Source of the DNA: Anaerostipes sp. 992a | GTDB taxonomy: Bacteria > Bacillota > Clostridia > Lachnospirales > Lachnospiraceae | Reading direction: 5' to 3' | Assembly: GCF_001940245.1 (NCBI RefSeq) | Contig: NZ_MJIG01000001.1 | Location: forward strand, 186,001 to 250,000 | Length of the DNA: 64,000 nucleotides | Shown here: positions 44,217 through 52,421 of the stretch, one piece after another | Numbering within the stretch: the first letter of the stretch is position 1 | Layout of the letters: each line of letters opens with the position of its first letter | The notes under the pieces: generated by a model | Told to the model about the DNA's origin: nothing | Seen by the model: the letters and a program-made list of their open reading frames with translations, nothing else | Database searches by the model: none | Position numbers and translations under genes: made by a program

Positions 44217-45941
44217 ATGATGAAAAATTTAGAGAACAGAGCAAGTATTGATAGACCTTGGATGCAGTATTATCCACCACAGATGGCACAGTTGCAGATT
44301 CCAGAATGTACATTATATGATTACATTAAGAGCACATGTCCAGGAATGGATGTAGCTGCCATGAATTATTATGGAACAGATATTACATGGGAAGAGGTAT
44401 TTAAGGAAGTAGAGGAAGTCGCAAAGGCATTGAAGGCAGTTGGATTTGGCAAAGAAGATCAGATTCCAGTATTCTTACAGTCTGTACCTCAGTTTATTTC
44501 TCTGTTATTAGCAGCTGAAAAGATTGGAGCTTCTTTATTATGCCGCGACAATACGATTGAAGAAAATGCAGAAGCTGTAAAGAAATCTGGGGCAAAAGTG
44601 ATTATTGCTCATGACTTCTTATCAAAAGAAGAAATGGATGTATATATGAAGGATGCAGGGGTAGAAAAGATTATTCTGCTTTCTCCATATTATATGGCTG
44701 ACCGTGATACAATGCCAGATTATATTGAAGCTGCGATAGAAGCAAAATATACAGAATGCTCTGCACAGGGACCAGCAACAATGACATGGAAAGAATTCTT
44801 AGGGTTAGGAGAGCAATATACAGGTGATGTGGAAGAAACAGCTGATATTAATCGTCCGCTTTTCCGTGCATATACAAGTGGTTCTACTGGACCTTCTAAG
44901 CAGGTAATTCATTCTGCATATACGATGTTGGGAATTATTTTCCAGATGTCACCATATGGTGTGAGTGACGGTTTCCGTCCAAAATGGATGATTACCTGTC
45001 TTCCACCTAGTCTGGTTGCAGTTGTAGTATCAATGATGATTACACCATTAACATCTAATAAATATCTGATCTTAAATCCATTCTGTGATGTAAATGACGT
45101 GGATTTGGAATTGATGCGTGTAAAACCAAATATTTGGCCATTGATCCCAATGTTCTTTGCAATCGTTATGAACAGCAAGCGTATTCCGGAAGATTATGAT
45201 CTTTCTCATCTTCTGGCAGCAGGTGTTGGATGCGAAGCTTATAATAATGGACAGCTGGCAAGAGCGCAGGAATATGTGAAAAAGCATAATTGTAATATCA
45301 CCTTTGCTGCAGCTTATGGACAGAGTGAAGCAGGTTCCAACTGTACTTTCCCTAGTCCAGAGGAATATCCTTATGGAGATGGTAATATTGGAATTCCATT
45401 GCCATTGTGTAATATGGGAATCTTCAAGCCAGGTACCACAGAGGAATTAGGCTATAATGAATTAGGAGAAATCTGTAAGGCTGGTCCAGGTAATATGCTG
45501 GGTTATGATAATGAAGAAGCTACACGTAAGGCATTGATCAAACATGAAGATGGAGAGGTATGGTTACATACGGGAGACATCGGATATGTAAATGAGGATG
45601 GTATTTTCTATGTATTGACTCGTGGTAATTCTCAGCGTTATGGTGGAGGACGTCTGATCGCTCTTACAATGGAAAACCGTGTAGTGGATGCAAACATTGA
45701 AGGAGTCGAAGATAACTTCTTTGTCATTATTCCAGATGATGAGCATCCAGGATATTATCTTCCATATTTATATGTAGTGCTAGAAAAAGGATATACAATT
45801 GAAGATGTAGCAGATGAAATCAATGAAGTATTAGAAGCACATGAACGTCCAGTTGCAATCTATCAGCTTCCAGAACGTCCATTCTTCCACTTCAAAACAA
45901 ACCGTATTGGTTTAACAAAACAGATTCAGGCTGTAAACTAA
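44217..45941 (+). CDS. AMP-forming acyl-CoA synthetase/ligase family protein (divergent)
   Basis: This 574-residue ANL-superfamily enzyme has the ATP loop YTSGSTGPSKQ near residue 221, AAYGQSEAG near residue 364, and HTGDIGYVNEDG near residue 449. The hinge and C-terminal parts are unusual: TRGNSQRYGGGRL replaces the common GRxxDxIKxxG, and the last lysine motif reads TNRIGLTKQ, with Leu where the catalytic Lys is normal in PxTxxGK. It should adenylate a carboxylate, but the acyl group and acceptor are open. AAAAGGAG is upstream; two adjacent ATG codons (44217 and 44220) are possible. A terminator follows. Confidence 0.83.
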   Translation: MMKNLENRASIDRPWMQYYPPQMAQLQIPECTLYDYIKSTCPGMDVAAMNYYGTDITWEEVFKEVEEVAKALKAVGFGKEDQIPVFLQSVPQFISLLLAAEKIGASLLCRDNTIEENAEAVKKSGAKVIIAHDFLSKEEMDVYMKDAGVEKIILLSPYYMADRDTMPDYIEAAIEAKYTECSAQGPATMTWKEFLGLGEQYTGDVEETADINRPLFRAYTSGSTGPSKQVIHSAYTMLGIIFQMSPYGVSDGFRPKWMITCLPPSLVAVVVSMMITPLTSNKYLILNPFCDVNDVDLELMRVKPNIWPLIPMFFAIVMNSKRIPEDYDLSHLLAAGVGCEAYNNGQLARAQEYVKKHNCNITFAAAYGQSEAGSNCTFPSPEEYPYGDGNIGIPLPLCNMGIFKPGTTEELGYNELGEICKAGPGNMLGYDNEEATRKALIKHEDGEVWLHTGDIGYVNEDGIFYVLTRGNSQRYGGGRLIALTMENRVVDANIEGVEDNFFVIIPDDEHPGYYLPYLYVVLEKGYTIEDVADEINEVLEAHERPVAIYQLPERPFFHFKTNRIGLTKQIQAVN

Positions 45942-45954
45942 TTTAGTATGTATA

Positions 45955-46000
45955 AAACTGTCATATGAAACGAAAGTTCGTTTTATATGGCAGTTTTTTG
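45955..46000 (+). terminator. Terminator after the ligase gene
   Basis: AACTGTCATATGAAACGAA pairs with TTCGTTTTATATGGCAGTT and is followed by TTTT. Confidence 0.9.
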
Positions 46001-46038
46001 TTACATAAAAAATTTGGTTTCGAGGAGCAAGTGGGATA

Positions 46039-46685
46039 ACTACGGGTTTTGTGGACTAAATGAAGAAGAAAATTTCTCCTCCTGCGCCCAGGATGCCAGA
46101 ACGTAAGAACAACCAAAGCTGTCTGGATTTACCCCGAGCCAAACCCTAATCCGCTCCGCTAGTCGGGCTTGGCATGGCACAAGACGAACTGCATTCCTTT
46201 TTTCCATAACAGTTGGAAAGGTAAGTAAACTTCCCTACCAACTGTCCTATGGAAAACAGTCATCTTCGATGCCTGAAGCAGTTCTGGTGATAGAATCCAG
46301 CCAACAGGTTGTTCTAACATTCCGCATATGTCGCTTTCGGAGAAGTTTTCTTCTTTGCCATGTTCCGTTTCTCCACACGAATATGGGAGAAGCCAATATA
46401 CTACAAAGAACGAAACCATTCCGGTAAAGCAATCTGCGAAGGAGCTTACATGTTTTCTCAGGTAGAAAATCTTTGGCAAAAGCAATGCTTTTGGTCGTCC
46501 ATAAGGACAAATGGCTGGAAGCTTGCTTACATAGCCATTTGTCCCTGGACGAGAGATAAGATTTTCGTCTGTTATGGTGTAGAAAAAAGAAAAACATGTA
46601 TCAGATTTGGAAGCTCCGTAGCCTGATTGCTGACCGGAATGATTTCGTTCTCACACATTATCCCATAGTCAAAGAAACCCGTATT
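46039..46685. repeat. Hairpin-rich inverted-end repeat, copy 2 (short form, 647 bp)
   Basis: Nearly identical to copy 1 over their shared parts. Ends ACTACGGGTTTTGTGGACTA and complement of AATACGGGTTTCTTTGACTA, again bordered by TA. At the third base of the TAY motif both ends read C here but T in copy 1, so the two ends change together. It lies wholly between the ligase terminator and yqeB. Minus-strand frames of 108 and 116 codons overlap each other in different phases and are not supported as genes. Confidence 0.82.
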
Positions 46686-46751
46686 TAGTGTACAAAAAAT
46701 AGTATTATCCAATAGTCTTTTTTGATAAAATAAAAGGCAGGAGGAATCATT

Positions 46752-47552
46752 ATGAAAAAAGATTGGATTATTGTCCGCGGAGGCGGAGACCTGGCAACAG
46801 GTACGATTTATAAGTTGTGGAAAAGTGGATTTCGGGTATTGGTTCTGGAATGTGAAAGACCATCTGCAATTCGAAGGAATGTGGCATTTTCGGATGCAGT
46901 TTATTCTGGAAGTCAGAAGGTAGAGGATTTGGAGTGCAGGCTGGTACACTCATTGGAGGAGGCGGATGAACAGGTTGCAAAAGGGTATATTCCTCTTATG
47001 GTGGATCCAGAGGGAAGGATTATTGAAGAATGTCATCCGAAAGTGGTAATTGATGCGATTCTGGCTAAGAGGAATCTGGGAACACATCGGGGAATGGCAT
47101 CGAGGACGATCGCATTAGGTCCCGGATTTGAAGCAGGTGTTGATGTGGATTATGTGATTGAGACCAAAAGGGGGCATAATCTGGGAAGGATTATAGAAAA
47201 GGGAAGTGCTTATCCTAATACAGGGATTCCAGGAGTCATTGCAGGATATGGAAAAGAACGAGTGATTCATGCACCTGGAAAAGGGGTATTTCACCAGATA
47301 TGCCATATTGGAGAACGAGTGGAGAAAGGCCAGTTGTTGGGTTTCATTGAAGGGAGAGAAGAACAATACCGGGTGGAAGCATCTCTTACAGGAATTTTGA
47401 GAGGAATTATCCGAGATGGATATCCGGTGACAAAAGGATTTAAAATTGCAGACATTGATCCAAGAGAAGGAGAAAAGGAAAACTGCGATACGATTTCAGA
47501 TAAAGCCCGCTGCATTGCAGGCGGAGTTTTAGAGGCGGTATTGAGAATTTGA
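46752..47552 (+). CDS. yqeB: Selenium-dependent molybdenum hydroxylase maturation protein YqeB (EF2563 type)
   Basis: This 266-residue protein matches the YqeB/EF2563 family found with selenium-dependent molybdenum hydroxylases. It has an N-terminal Rossmann-like segment, WIIVRGGGDLATGTIYKLWK, the family stretch VVIDAILAKRNLGTH near residue 98, and GPGFEAGVDVDYVIETKRG near residue 119. A lipoyl-like beta part is near residue 190 (GERVEKGQLLGFIEGREEQY). AGGAGGAATCATT precedes the start. No hydroxylase subunits are adjacent. The exact step it serves is not established. Confidence 0.85.
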   Translation: MKKDWIIVRGGGDLATGTIYKLWKSGFRVLVLECERPSAIRRNVAFSDAVYSGSQKVEDLECRLVHSLEEADEQVAKGYIPLMVDPEGRIIEECHPKVVIDAILAKRNLGTHRGMASRTIALGPGFEAGVDVDYVIETKRGHNLGRIIEKGSAYPNTGIPGVIAGYGKERVIHAPGKGVFHQICHIGERVEKGQLLGFIEGREEQYRVEASLTGILRGIIRDGYPVTKGFKIADIDPREGEKENCDTISDKARCIAGGVLEAVLRI

Positions 47553-47622
47553 CCGATTGGGAAGTTTTCGATATAATGGAAAACATAAACGGTAAATAAT
47601 ACCAGTCTAAAGGGGGATGACC

Positions 47623-48615
47623 ATGGTTTATTATGGAACTTTAGGACCAGCATGTGCGGATATGAGTATTTTGAGAAGGATGTTTCGACAGGGAATGACA
47701 GGAATTCGTCTGAATCTTTCCCATAAGAGTCTAGAATCCAGTAAAGACTGGATCTTTCACTTTCAGGCAGCAGCAACAAAGGAAGGCATCTTAAAGCCCG
47801 AATTATTAGTGGATCTGCAAGGACCGGAACTAAGAATCGGTAGAATGAACATTGATTTAGAATGGCAGGATCATCAAGAGGTTTATCTGGATTCTTTACC
47901 GCTTCCAAAGGTGATTTTACCATATCTGATCGAAGGGCAGGAGATATTGATCGATGATGGTAAGATTTTATTAAGAGTGGAAGAACGGTTGGGAGAAGAA
48001 GCGGAAGACATTCGTTGTAAAGTTATTCGTGGTGGAAAAGTAGTTCAGAGGAAGAGTATTGCTCTTCCTGGATTGAGTATTCCGGTTCCGACTCTGACAG
48101 AGGCAGATAAAGAGAATCTAAAGGTAGCAAAGGAATACGGAGTAACCGGTGTGATGCTTCCGTTCGTAAGAAATAAGGAGGATCTTCTCATATTACGGGA
48201 GGAGCTTAAGAAAAATGATTCAGAAGACATTCGAATCTTTGCCAAGCTTGAGAATCTGGAGGGAGTAGAGATGCTTCCGGATTTGTTGGACGCAGCAGAT
48301 GAAATTGTGATCGCAAGAGGAGATCTTGGAAATGCGGTAGAGTTATGGAAGCTGCCGAGAATTCAGAAGGAGATTGCGGCCCAATGCCGGAAAGCTGGAA
48401 AAGGGTTTATGGTCGTTACCCAGATGCTTTCTTCCATGGAAGTGCGAGCAGTACCGACGCGAGCAGAGGTCTGCGATATCTTCAATGCAGTTTTGGATGG
48501 GGCTTCTTCTGTAATGCTGACTGGGGAAACCGCGGTTGGAAGATATCCGGTGGAAGCAATGTCCTATTTGATCAAGACTTCGGAAGAGGCATTGGTATAT
48601 CAGAATGAAGAATAG
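47623..48615 (+). CDS. Pyruvate kinase-like protein, barrel and B domain only
   Basis: At 330 residues this lacks the usual C-terminal allosteric domain of pyruvate kinase (about 470). Landmarks are IRLNLSHKS near residue 28 (Arg), VDLQGPELRIG near residue 65 (canonical DTKGPEIRTG, with Lys to Gln), FAKLENLEGVEML with the catalytic Lys near residue 206, IARGDLG near residue 228, and PTRAEVCDIFNAVLDGASSV followed by MLTGETA. Activity as a kinase is possible but altered. The start MVYYG follows AAAGGGGG at six bases. It is 70 bases after yqeB and 15 before a NUDIX gene. Confidence 0.75.
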   Translation: MVYYGTLGPACADMSILRRMFRQGMTGIRLNLSHKSLESSKDWIFHFQAAATKEGILKPELLVDLQGPELRIGRMNIDLEWQDHQEVYLDSLPLPKVILPYLIEGQEILIDDGKILLRVEERLGEEAEDIRCKVIRGGKVVQRKSIALPGLSIPVPTLTEADKENLKVAKEYGVTGVMLPFVRNKEDLLILREELKKNDSEDIRIFAKLENLEGVEMLPDLLDAADEIVIARGDLGNAVELWKLPRIQKEIAAQCRKAGKGFMVVTQMLSSMEVRAVPTRAEVCDIFNAVLDGASSVMLTGETAVGRYPVEAMSYLIKTSEEALVYQNEE

Positions 48616-48630
48616 AAAGGAATGTATGCG

Positions 48631-49248
48631 ATGGGATTGATTCGCAAGATTACACAGGAGACAAGATATAAATTCTTAAATTTCTTTACGATGGATGTAA
48701 CTCATAAAAGCGGAAGAGAATCGAAATACTATGTGGCATCCAGAGCCAGAGAAGTGGATCAGATGAAAGCGGTGACTCATGAAAATACGGCAGATGGAGT
48801 CATTATTTATAGTGTCTATGGAGAAAATCGGGATCAGGTAGTGTTGATTCGACAGTATCGGTATCCGATTGATGGATATATTTATGAATTTCCGGCAGGA
48901 CTGGTGGAACAGGGAGAAGATTTTAAAGAAGCCGGAGTCCGTGAATTAAAGGAAGAGACGGGGCTTACCCTGGAACCTATTGATGTTGAGGATATGTACA
49001 GCAAGCCATATTTTACGACAATCGGGATGACAGATGAATCTTGTGGGACCGTTTATGGATATGCGAAAGGAATTCCCAATATGGATGGTCAGGAAGACTC
49101 AGAAGAGATAGAGATTGTATTAGCGGATAAAAAAGAAGTAAAGAGGATTTTAAAAGAGGAAAATGTTGCAATTATGTGTGCATATATGCTGATGCACTTT
49201 CTGGAATCGGAAGATGGGCATCCGTTTGATTTTTTAAATGAGAAATAA
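48631..49248 (+). CDS. NUDIX hydrolase (ADP-ribose pyrophosphatase-like)
   Basis: The 205-residue protein has the Nudix box AGLVEQGEDFKEAGVRELKE followed by ETGL near residue 87, preceded by QVVLIRQYRYPIDGYIYEFP, the pattern typical of ADP-ribose pyrophosphatases. AAAGGA lies nine bases before the chosen ATG; an upstream in-frame ATG at 48622 is immediately at that site. It follows the pyruvate kinase-like gene with 15 bases between and is probably in its operon. It is ended by a strong terminator. Confidence 0.87.
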   Translation: MGLIRKITQETRYKFLNFFTMDVTHKSGRESKYYVASRAREVDQMKAVTHENTADGVIIYSVYGENRDQVVLIRQYRYPIDGYIYEFPAGLVEQGEDFKEAGVRELKEETGLTLEPIDVEDMYSKPYFTTIGMTDESCGTVYGYAKGIPNMDGQEDSEEIEIVLADKKEVKRILKEENVAIMCAYMLMHFLESEDGHPFDFLNEK

Positions 49249-49298
49249 AATATCCCTGTAGGAATCAATATTGATATTTCCTGCAGGGATATTTTTTT
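49249..49298 (+). terminator. Terminator after the NUDIX gene
   Basis: AAATATCCCTGTAGGAA pairs with TTCCTGCAGGGATATTT and continues into T. Confidence 0.9.
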
Positions 49299-49300
49299 GT

Positions 49301-49421
49301 GGAATAGGAAATTTCTTTTCCTATTCCACAAAAACACTCCGTGGGGATCGCACTGCGGCGGATCGGAAGATGTCGCAAGAGCGACCCGCCGCAGGCGTAG
49401 AATCCTGCTCTGCAGGATTCT
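49301..49421. repeat. Three-hairpin palindromic unit (REP-like)
   Basis: Three stems follow one another: GGAATAGGAAA/TTTCCTATTCC (49301-49327), a GC-rich one CTGCGGCGG/CCGCCGCAG enclosing GTCGC/GCGAC (49353-49394), and AGAATCCTG/CAGGATTCT with TTTTAT (49399-49426). The middle stem is far richer in G+C than the neighbouring genes. It could be a REP-type intergenic element plus a terminator. Confidence 0.6.
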
Positions 49422-49430
49422 TTTATACTA

Positions 49431-50111
49431 TCAGGAACCGGTTGGGATGAGACCAGCAATTCTTCCGGCGAATTCTGCAAAGTTCTGGGTCTGAAAGATG
49501 ACTTTACCAGGACCGGTAAGTCTGGTGAGGAAAAGTCCTTCTCCACCAAGGAAGATGTTCATCCCACCTTTTACCATCTCAATTTCATAATTTACGGTAT
49601 CTTCAAAAGCAACCAGATTGCCAGTATCGACTTTGATGCTTTCACCAGGAGCAAGATCTTTGATGACTTTATTTCCATCGATTTCTAAAAAGACCATGCC
49701 AGAGCCGGATAACCGTTGGAGAATAAATCCTTCTCCACCAAAAAGGCCAGAAGAAAGCTTTTTCGTGAAGGTGATTTCTGTATGAACAGAATCTTCGGCG
49801 CAGAGGAAGGCACCTTTCTGGCAGATCAGACTGCGGTAGCTGCTTAAATCTACTGGAAGGATTTCTCCAGGTACAGTAGAGGAAAATGCAACGATACCGG
49901 GATCAGATGTGGCAGTATAAGTTGCCATGAAGATGGATTCCCCGGCGAACATACGTCCGATTCCTTTTAAAAGGCCGCCTCTGGTATTGGTAGACATCTT
50001 CATATTTTCGTTCATCCAACACATGCCCCCGCTCTGGGTATACATGGCTTCGCCTGAAGACAATGTGACTTCAACTGCCGGCATAATAGTACCAATCAAT
50101 TCATATCGCAT
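49431..50111 (-). CDS. AIM24/TIGR00266-family protein
   Basis: The 226-residue protein is a beta-rich AIM24-family member, of unknown function. It has three repeated double-psi beta units with glycine-rich turns: GGLLKGIGRMFAGESIFMAT near residue 45, GGEGFILQRLSGSGMVFLEI near residue 123, and GGEGLFLTRLTGPGKVIFQT near residue 192. The start MRYELIG has AAAGGAG eight bases upstream; the upstream in-frame ATG has no site. No signal peptide. It stands alone, next to the FUSC-HAD gene. Confidence 0.86.
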   Translation of the reverse strand: MRYELIGTIMPAVEVTLSSGEAMYTQSGGMCWMNENMKMSTNTRGGLLKGIGRMFAGESIFMATYTATSDPGIVAFSSTVPGEILPVDLSSYRSLICQKGAFLCAEDSVHTEITFTKKLSSGLFGGEGFILQRLSGSGMVFLEIDGNKVIKDLAPGESIKVDTGNLVAFEDTVNYEIEMVKGGMNIFLGGEGLFLTRLTGPGKVIFQTQNFAEFAGRIAGLIPTGS

Positions 50112-50195
50112 AAAAAACTCCTTTCCACCATCTTTTCGGATGGAATACGACACCTTTGATAAGTATATTATAGCATGGAGACTGGGTCACTGCTA

Positions 50196-51473
50196 CTAAT
50201 TTGTCCAGATACAGGGCTCGTACAGCCTTTTTAAGGTTTTTACTGTGTGATTGTAATCAGCATGCACGACTACATCATAAGCGCCATCAATGCTTCCAAA
50301 GGTGATGACATCTCTTGCATTGCACATTTTCTGCAGTTGCAGAAGCATATTCTGTCGGGTGGCATCTTTGTGATAAATCTTTATATAGGAATATCCTGGA
50401 TATTCCTTGGAAGCATATTCCAGAATTTTATATTGATGATTCCATCCCAGTGTTTTTATATCCGTGTATAGCTTTTCAATCTTTGATGTCTCATCCACGA
50501 TCATCAAATAGACAAAGAGTGCATCTACTGGTGGCTCTTTTTTTAGATAATTGCGGTATGGGGAACGTCGAAGATTTTTATAAATACTCTTTTCTGCTTC
50601 ATTATGGAAATCTCTATAATAAATGATCCATAAATCCCCTACAATTCGATTGTAAAAAATATGATGTCCGTGATTACGAATCATGGTAATGATTGGAAGG
50701 AGATCTGTGTAGGAAGCTTCATATTTGTATAGATAGGAGTTCTCTTTTATGTCATAAAGAACTGCGCCATCCATGGCGATCACTGGAAGATGAATGCGAA
50801 TATCCTGGAGATTTTTCACAAGAGCGGCCGGAGTTCGCATGGTGCTGACAGTAAAGAGAGCTCCATCATCCAACATTCGGTTTAATTCGACTTTGTTATA
50901 AGGGCTTAAAGATTCTCCATTGTAAGGCAGTAGGGTATCATCCATACCGGATACGAAGAGAATATCCCTGTTCTTCTTACGCGGAAGATGGAACATGCTG
51001 ATGGCCAAGGCAACGCCAATGCCAACCAGAGTGTCCAGGACACGGTTAAATACAAATAGATAAGGGTTTGTATCGGTAATATGCAGTACGACAACACTTA
51101 GATAAACAACGCAGGCAAAATAAGAAGCATTTTTCTTTTTCAGCAGAACTGTAGTGTAGAGTACCAGAATCAGAGAAAAAGAAATGATCGTATATCGCCA
51201 GAATTCAGAAACACCTGGAAACCAAAAGCGTTCAGCCAGGATAAAGATCAGGCCATAAAAACCTCCAATAAAGGTGCCGATGCTTCGTTGAAATGCCATT
51301 TTATGGGCTTCATCGTTATAAGCTCTGGTACACCATAATACAGATAGTGCAGTATAGAATGGAGTCCCCTGGCAGCCACGGAGAAAATAGATGATAAAGC
51401 CTAAAAATACTCCAATGGCGGATTTGATAATACGCATCCCGATGGGCGGTAGTGTAGGTTGTTTTTGTTTCAT
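50196..51473 (-). CDS. FUSC-like membrane protein fused to a degenerate Cof-type HAD domain
   Basis: The 425-residue protein has an N-terminal FUSC/aromatic acid exporter part: SAIGVFLGFIIYFLRG, IGTFIGGFYGLIFILAERFW, YTIISFSLILVLYTTVLL and FNRVLDTLVGIGVALAISMF, about five spans. From residue 165 it is a Cof-like HAD hydrolase (DILFVSGMDDTLLPYNGESL; then PVIAMDGAVLYD; ITFGSIDGAYDVVV). The first HAD motif reads GMDDTLL where DxDGTLL is expected, so the nucleophile Asp is Gly. Enzyme activity is doubtful. The start MKQKQ follows GAGAGGATTACT. No signal of frameshift at the join. Confidence 0.78.
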   Translation of the reverse strand: MKQKQPTLPPIGMRIIKSAIGVFLGFIIYFLRGCQGTPFYTALSVLWCTRAYNDEAHKMAFQRSIGTFIGGFYGLIFILAERFWFPGVSEFWRYTIISFSLILVLYTTVLLKKKNASYFACVVYLSVVVLHITDTNPYLFVFNRVLDTLVGIGVALAISMFHLPRKKNRDILFVSGMDDTLLPYNGESLSPYNKVELNRMLDDGALFTVSTMRTPAALVKNLQDIRIHLPVIAMDGAVLYDIKENSYLYKYEASYTDLLPIITMIRNHGHHIFYNRIVGDLWIIYYRDFHNEAEKSIYKNLRRSPYRNYLKKEPPVDALFVYLMIVDETSKIEKLYTDIKTLGWNHQYKILEYASKEYPGYSYIKIYHKDATRQNMLLQLQKMCNARDVITFGSIDGAYDVVVHADYNHTVKTLKRLYEPCIWTN

Positions 51474-51691
51474 AGTAATCCTCTCTTATGATTCTTAGAA
51501 ATTTGTCTTGAAATGTGAAATGCTCTATTTGAGAGTATAGCATGGTGGAACTAGAGATACAATGTTTAAAAGAACTGATATTTTTATAGAGGGCATTCGT
51601 ATATGGATTCTTGACTTGAGAAAGTATTCTGGAAAAGGTATAATGAACAGTGATCAGAACAAGTAAAACAGAGGATGGAAGGACGATAAAG

Positions 51692-52219
51692 ATGATGAAA
51701 AAAGTAGAAGATTATATAAAAGCAATACCGGATTTTCCAGAGAAGGGAATTATTTTCCGAGATGTGACCAGTGTGCTGCAGGACGCAGAAGGATTTCAAT
51801 TGGCCATCGATGAGCTACAGAAGCTATTAGATGGTGTGAAATTTGATGTATTAGCAGGAACGGAGTCCAGAGGATTTTTATTCGGAGCACCGATTGCATA
51901 TAATTTAAAGAAACCATTTGTCCTGGTAAGAAAGAAAGGAAAACTGCCAAGGGAGACGGTATCTAAGGAATACGAATTGGAATATGGAACGGCTGAGATT
52001 GAGATGCACAAGGATTCCATTCAGCCAGGTCAGAAGGTAGTTCTGGTGGACGATCTGATTGCCACGGGTGGAACCATTGAAGCTGCGGCAAAGCTGATCG
52101 AGGAATTGGGTGGTGAAGTGGTGAAGATGATCTTCCTGATTGAATTAGCAGGTTTAGAAGGAAGAAAGCGGTTGGAAGGTTATGACATAGGATCCGTGGT
52201 TGTTTATGAAGGAAAGTAA
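51692..52219 (+). CDS. apt: Adenine phosphoribosyltransferase
   Basis: Apt makes AMP from adenine and PRPP in purine salvage. The 175-residue protein has the start YIKAIPDFPEKGIIFRDVT typical of Apt, the TESRGFLFG loop near residue 68, and the PRPP motif VVLVDDLIATGGTIEAAAKL near residue 123. GGAAGGACGATAAAG lies before two adjacent ATG codons (51692 and 51695); I choose the first. A single-gene unit; upstream DNA of about 180 bases separates it from the divergent FUSC-HAD gene. Confidence 0.96.
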   Translation: MMKKVEDYIKAIPDFPEKGIIFRDVTSVLQDAEGFQLAIDELQKLLDGVKFDVLAGTESRGFLFGAPIAYNLKKPFVLVRKKGKLPRETVSKEYELEYGTAEIEMHKDSIQPGQKVVLVDDLIATGGTIEAAAKLIEELGGEVVKMIFLIELAGLEGRKRLEGYDIGSVVVYEGK

Positions 52220-52350
52220 TGGTATTCTTGGATTGCTTTGCTCGTGATTTGTGCTAACAACACAAAGAAATGGGAAAAGATTGGGCTTTCAGGCCATAGA
52301 TATTCATTTTAAATTGTGCTATAGTAAGTTCATCGAAAATAAGAAGAACA

Positions 52351-52400
52351 AAAAGCATGGCAAAGGCGTCAATAGAACGAGGGTTGTCATGCTTTTTTTG
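52351..52400 (+). terminator. Terminator-type hairpin between apt and gabT
   Basis: AAAGCATGGCA pairs with TGTCATGCTTT, followed by six T. It lies 130 bases after apt and just before the gabT ribosome site. A TATAGT at 52320-52325 could be a -10 box, in which case the hairpin lies in the gabT leader. Both readings are open. Confidence 0.7.
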
Positions 52401-52421
52401 TAGAGAAAAGGAGCAAGGATT

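Noticed and set aside
46159-46597. Minus-strand frames of 108 and 116 codons inside repeat copy 2
   Set aside because: Same reasons as for copy 1; no recognisable domain.
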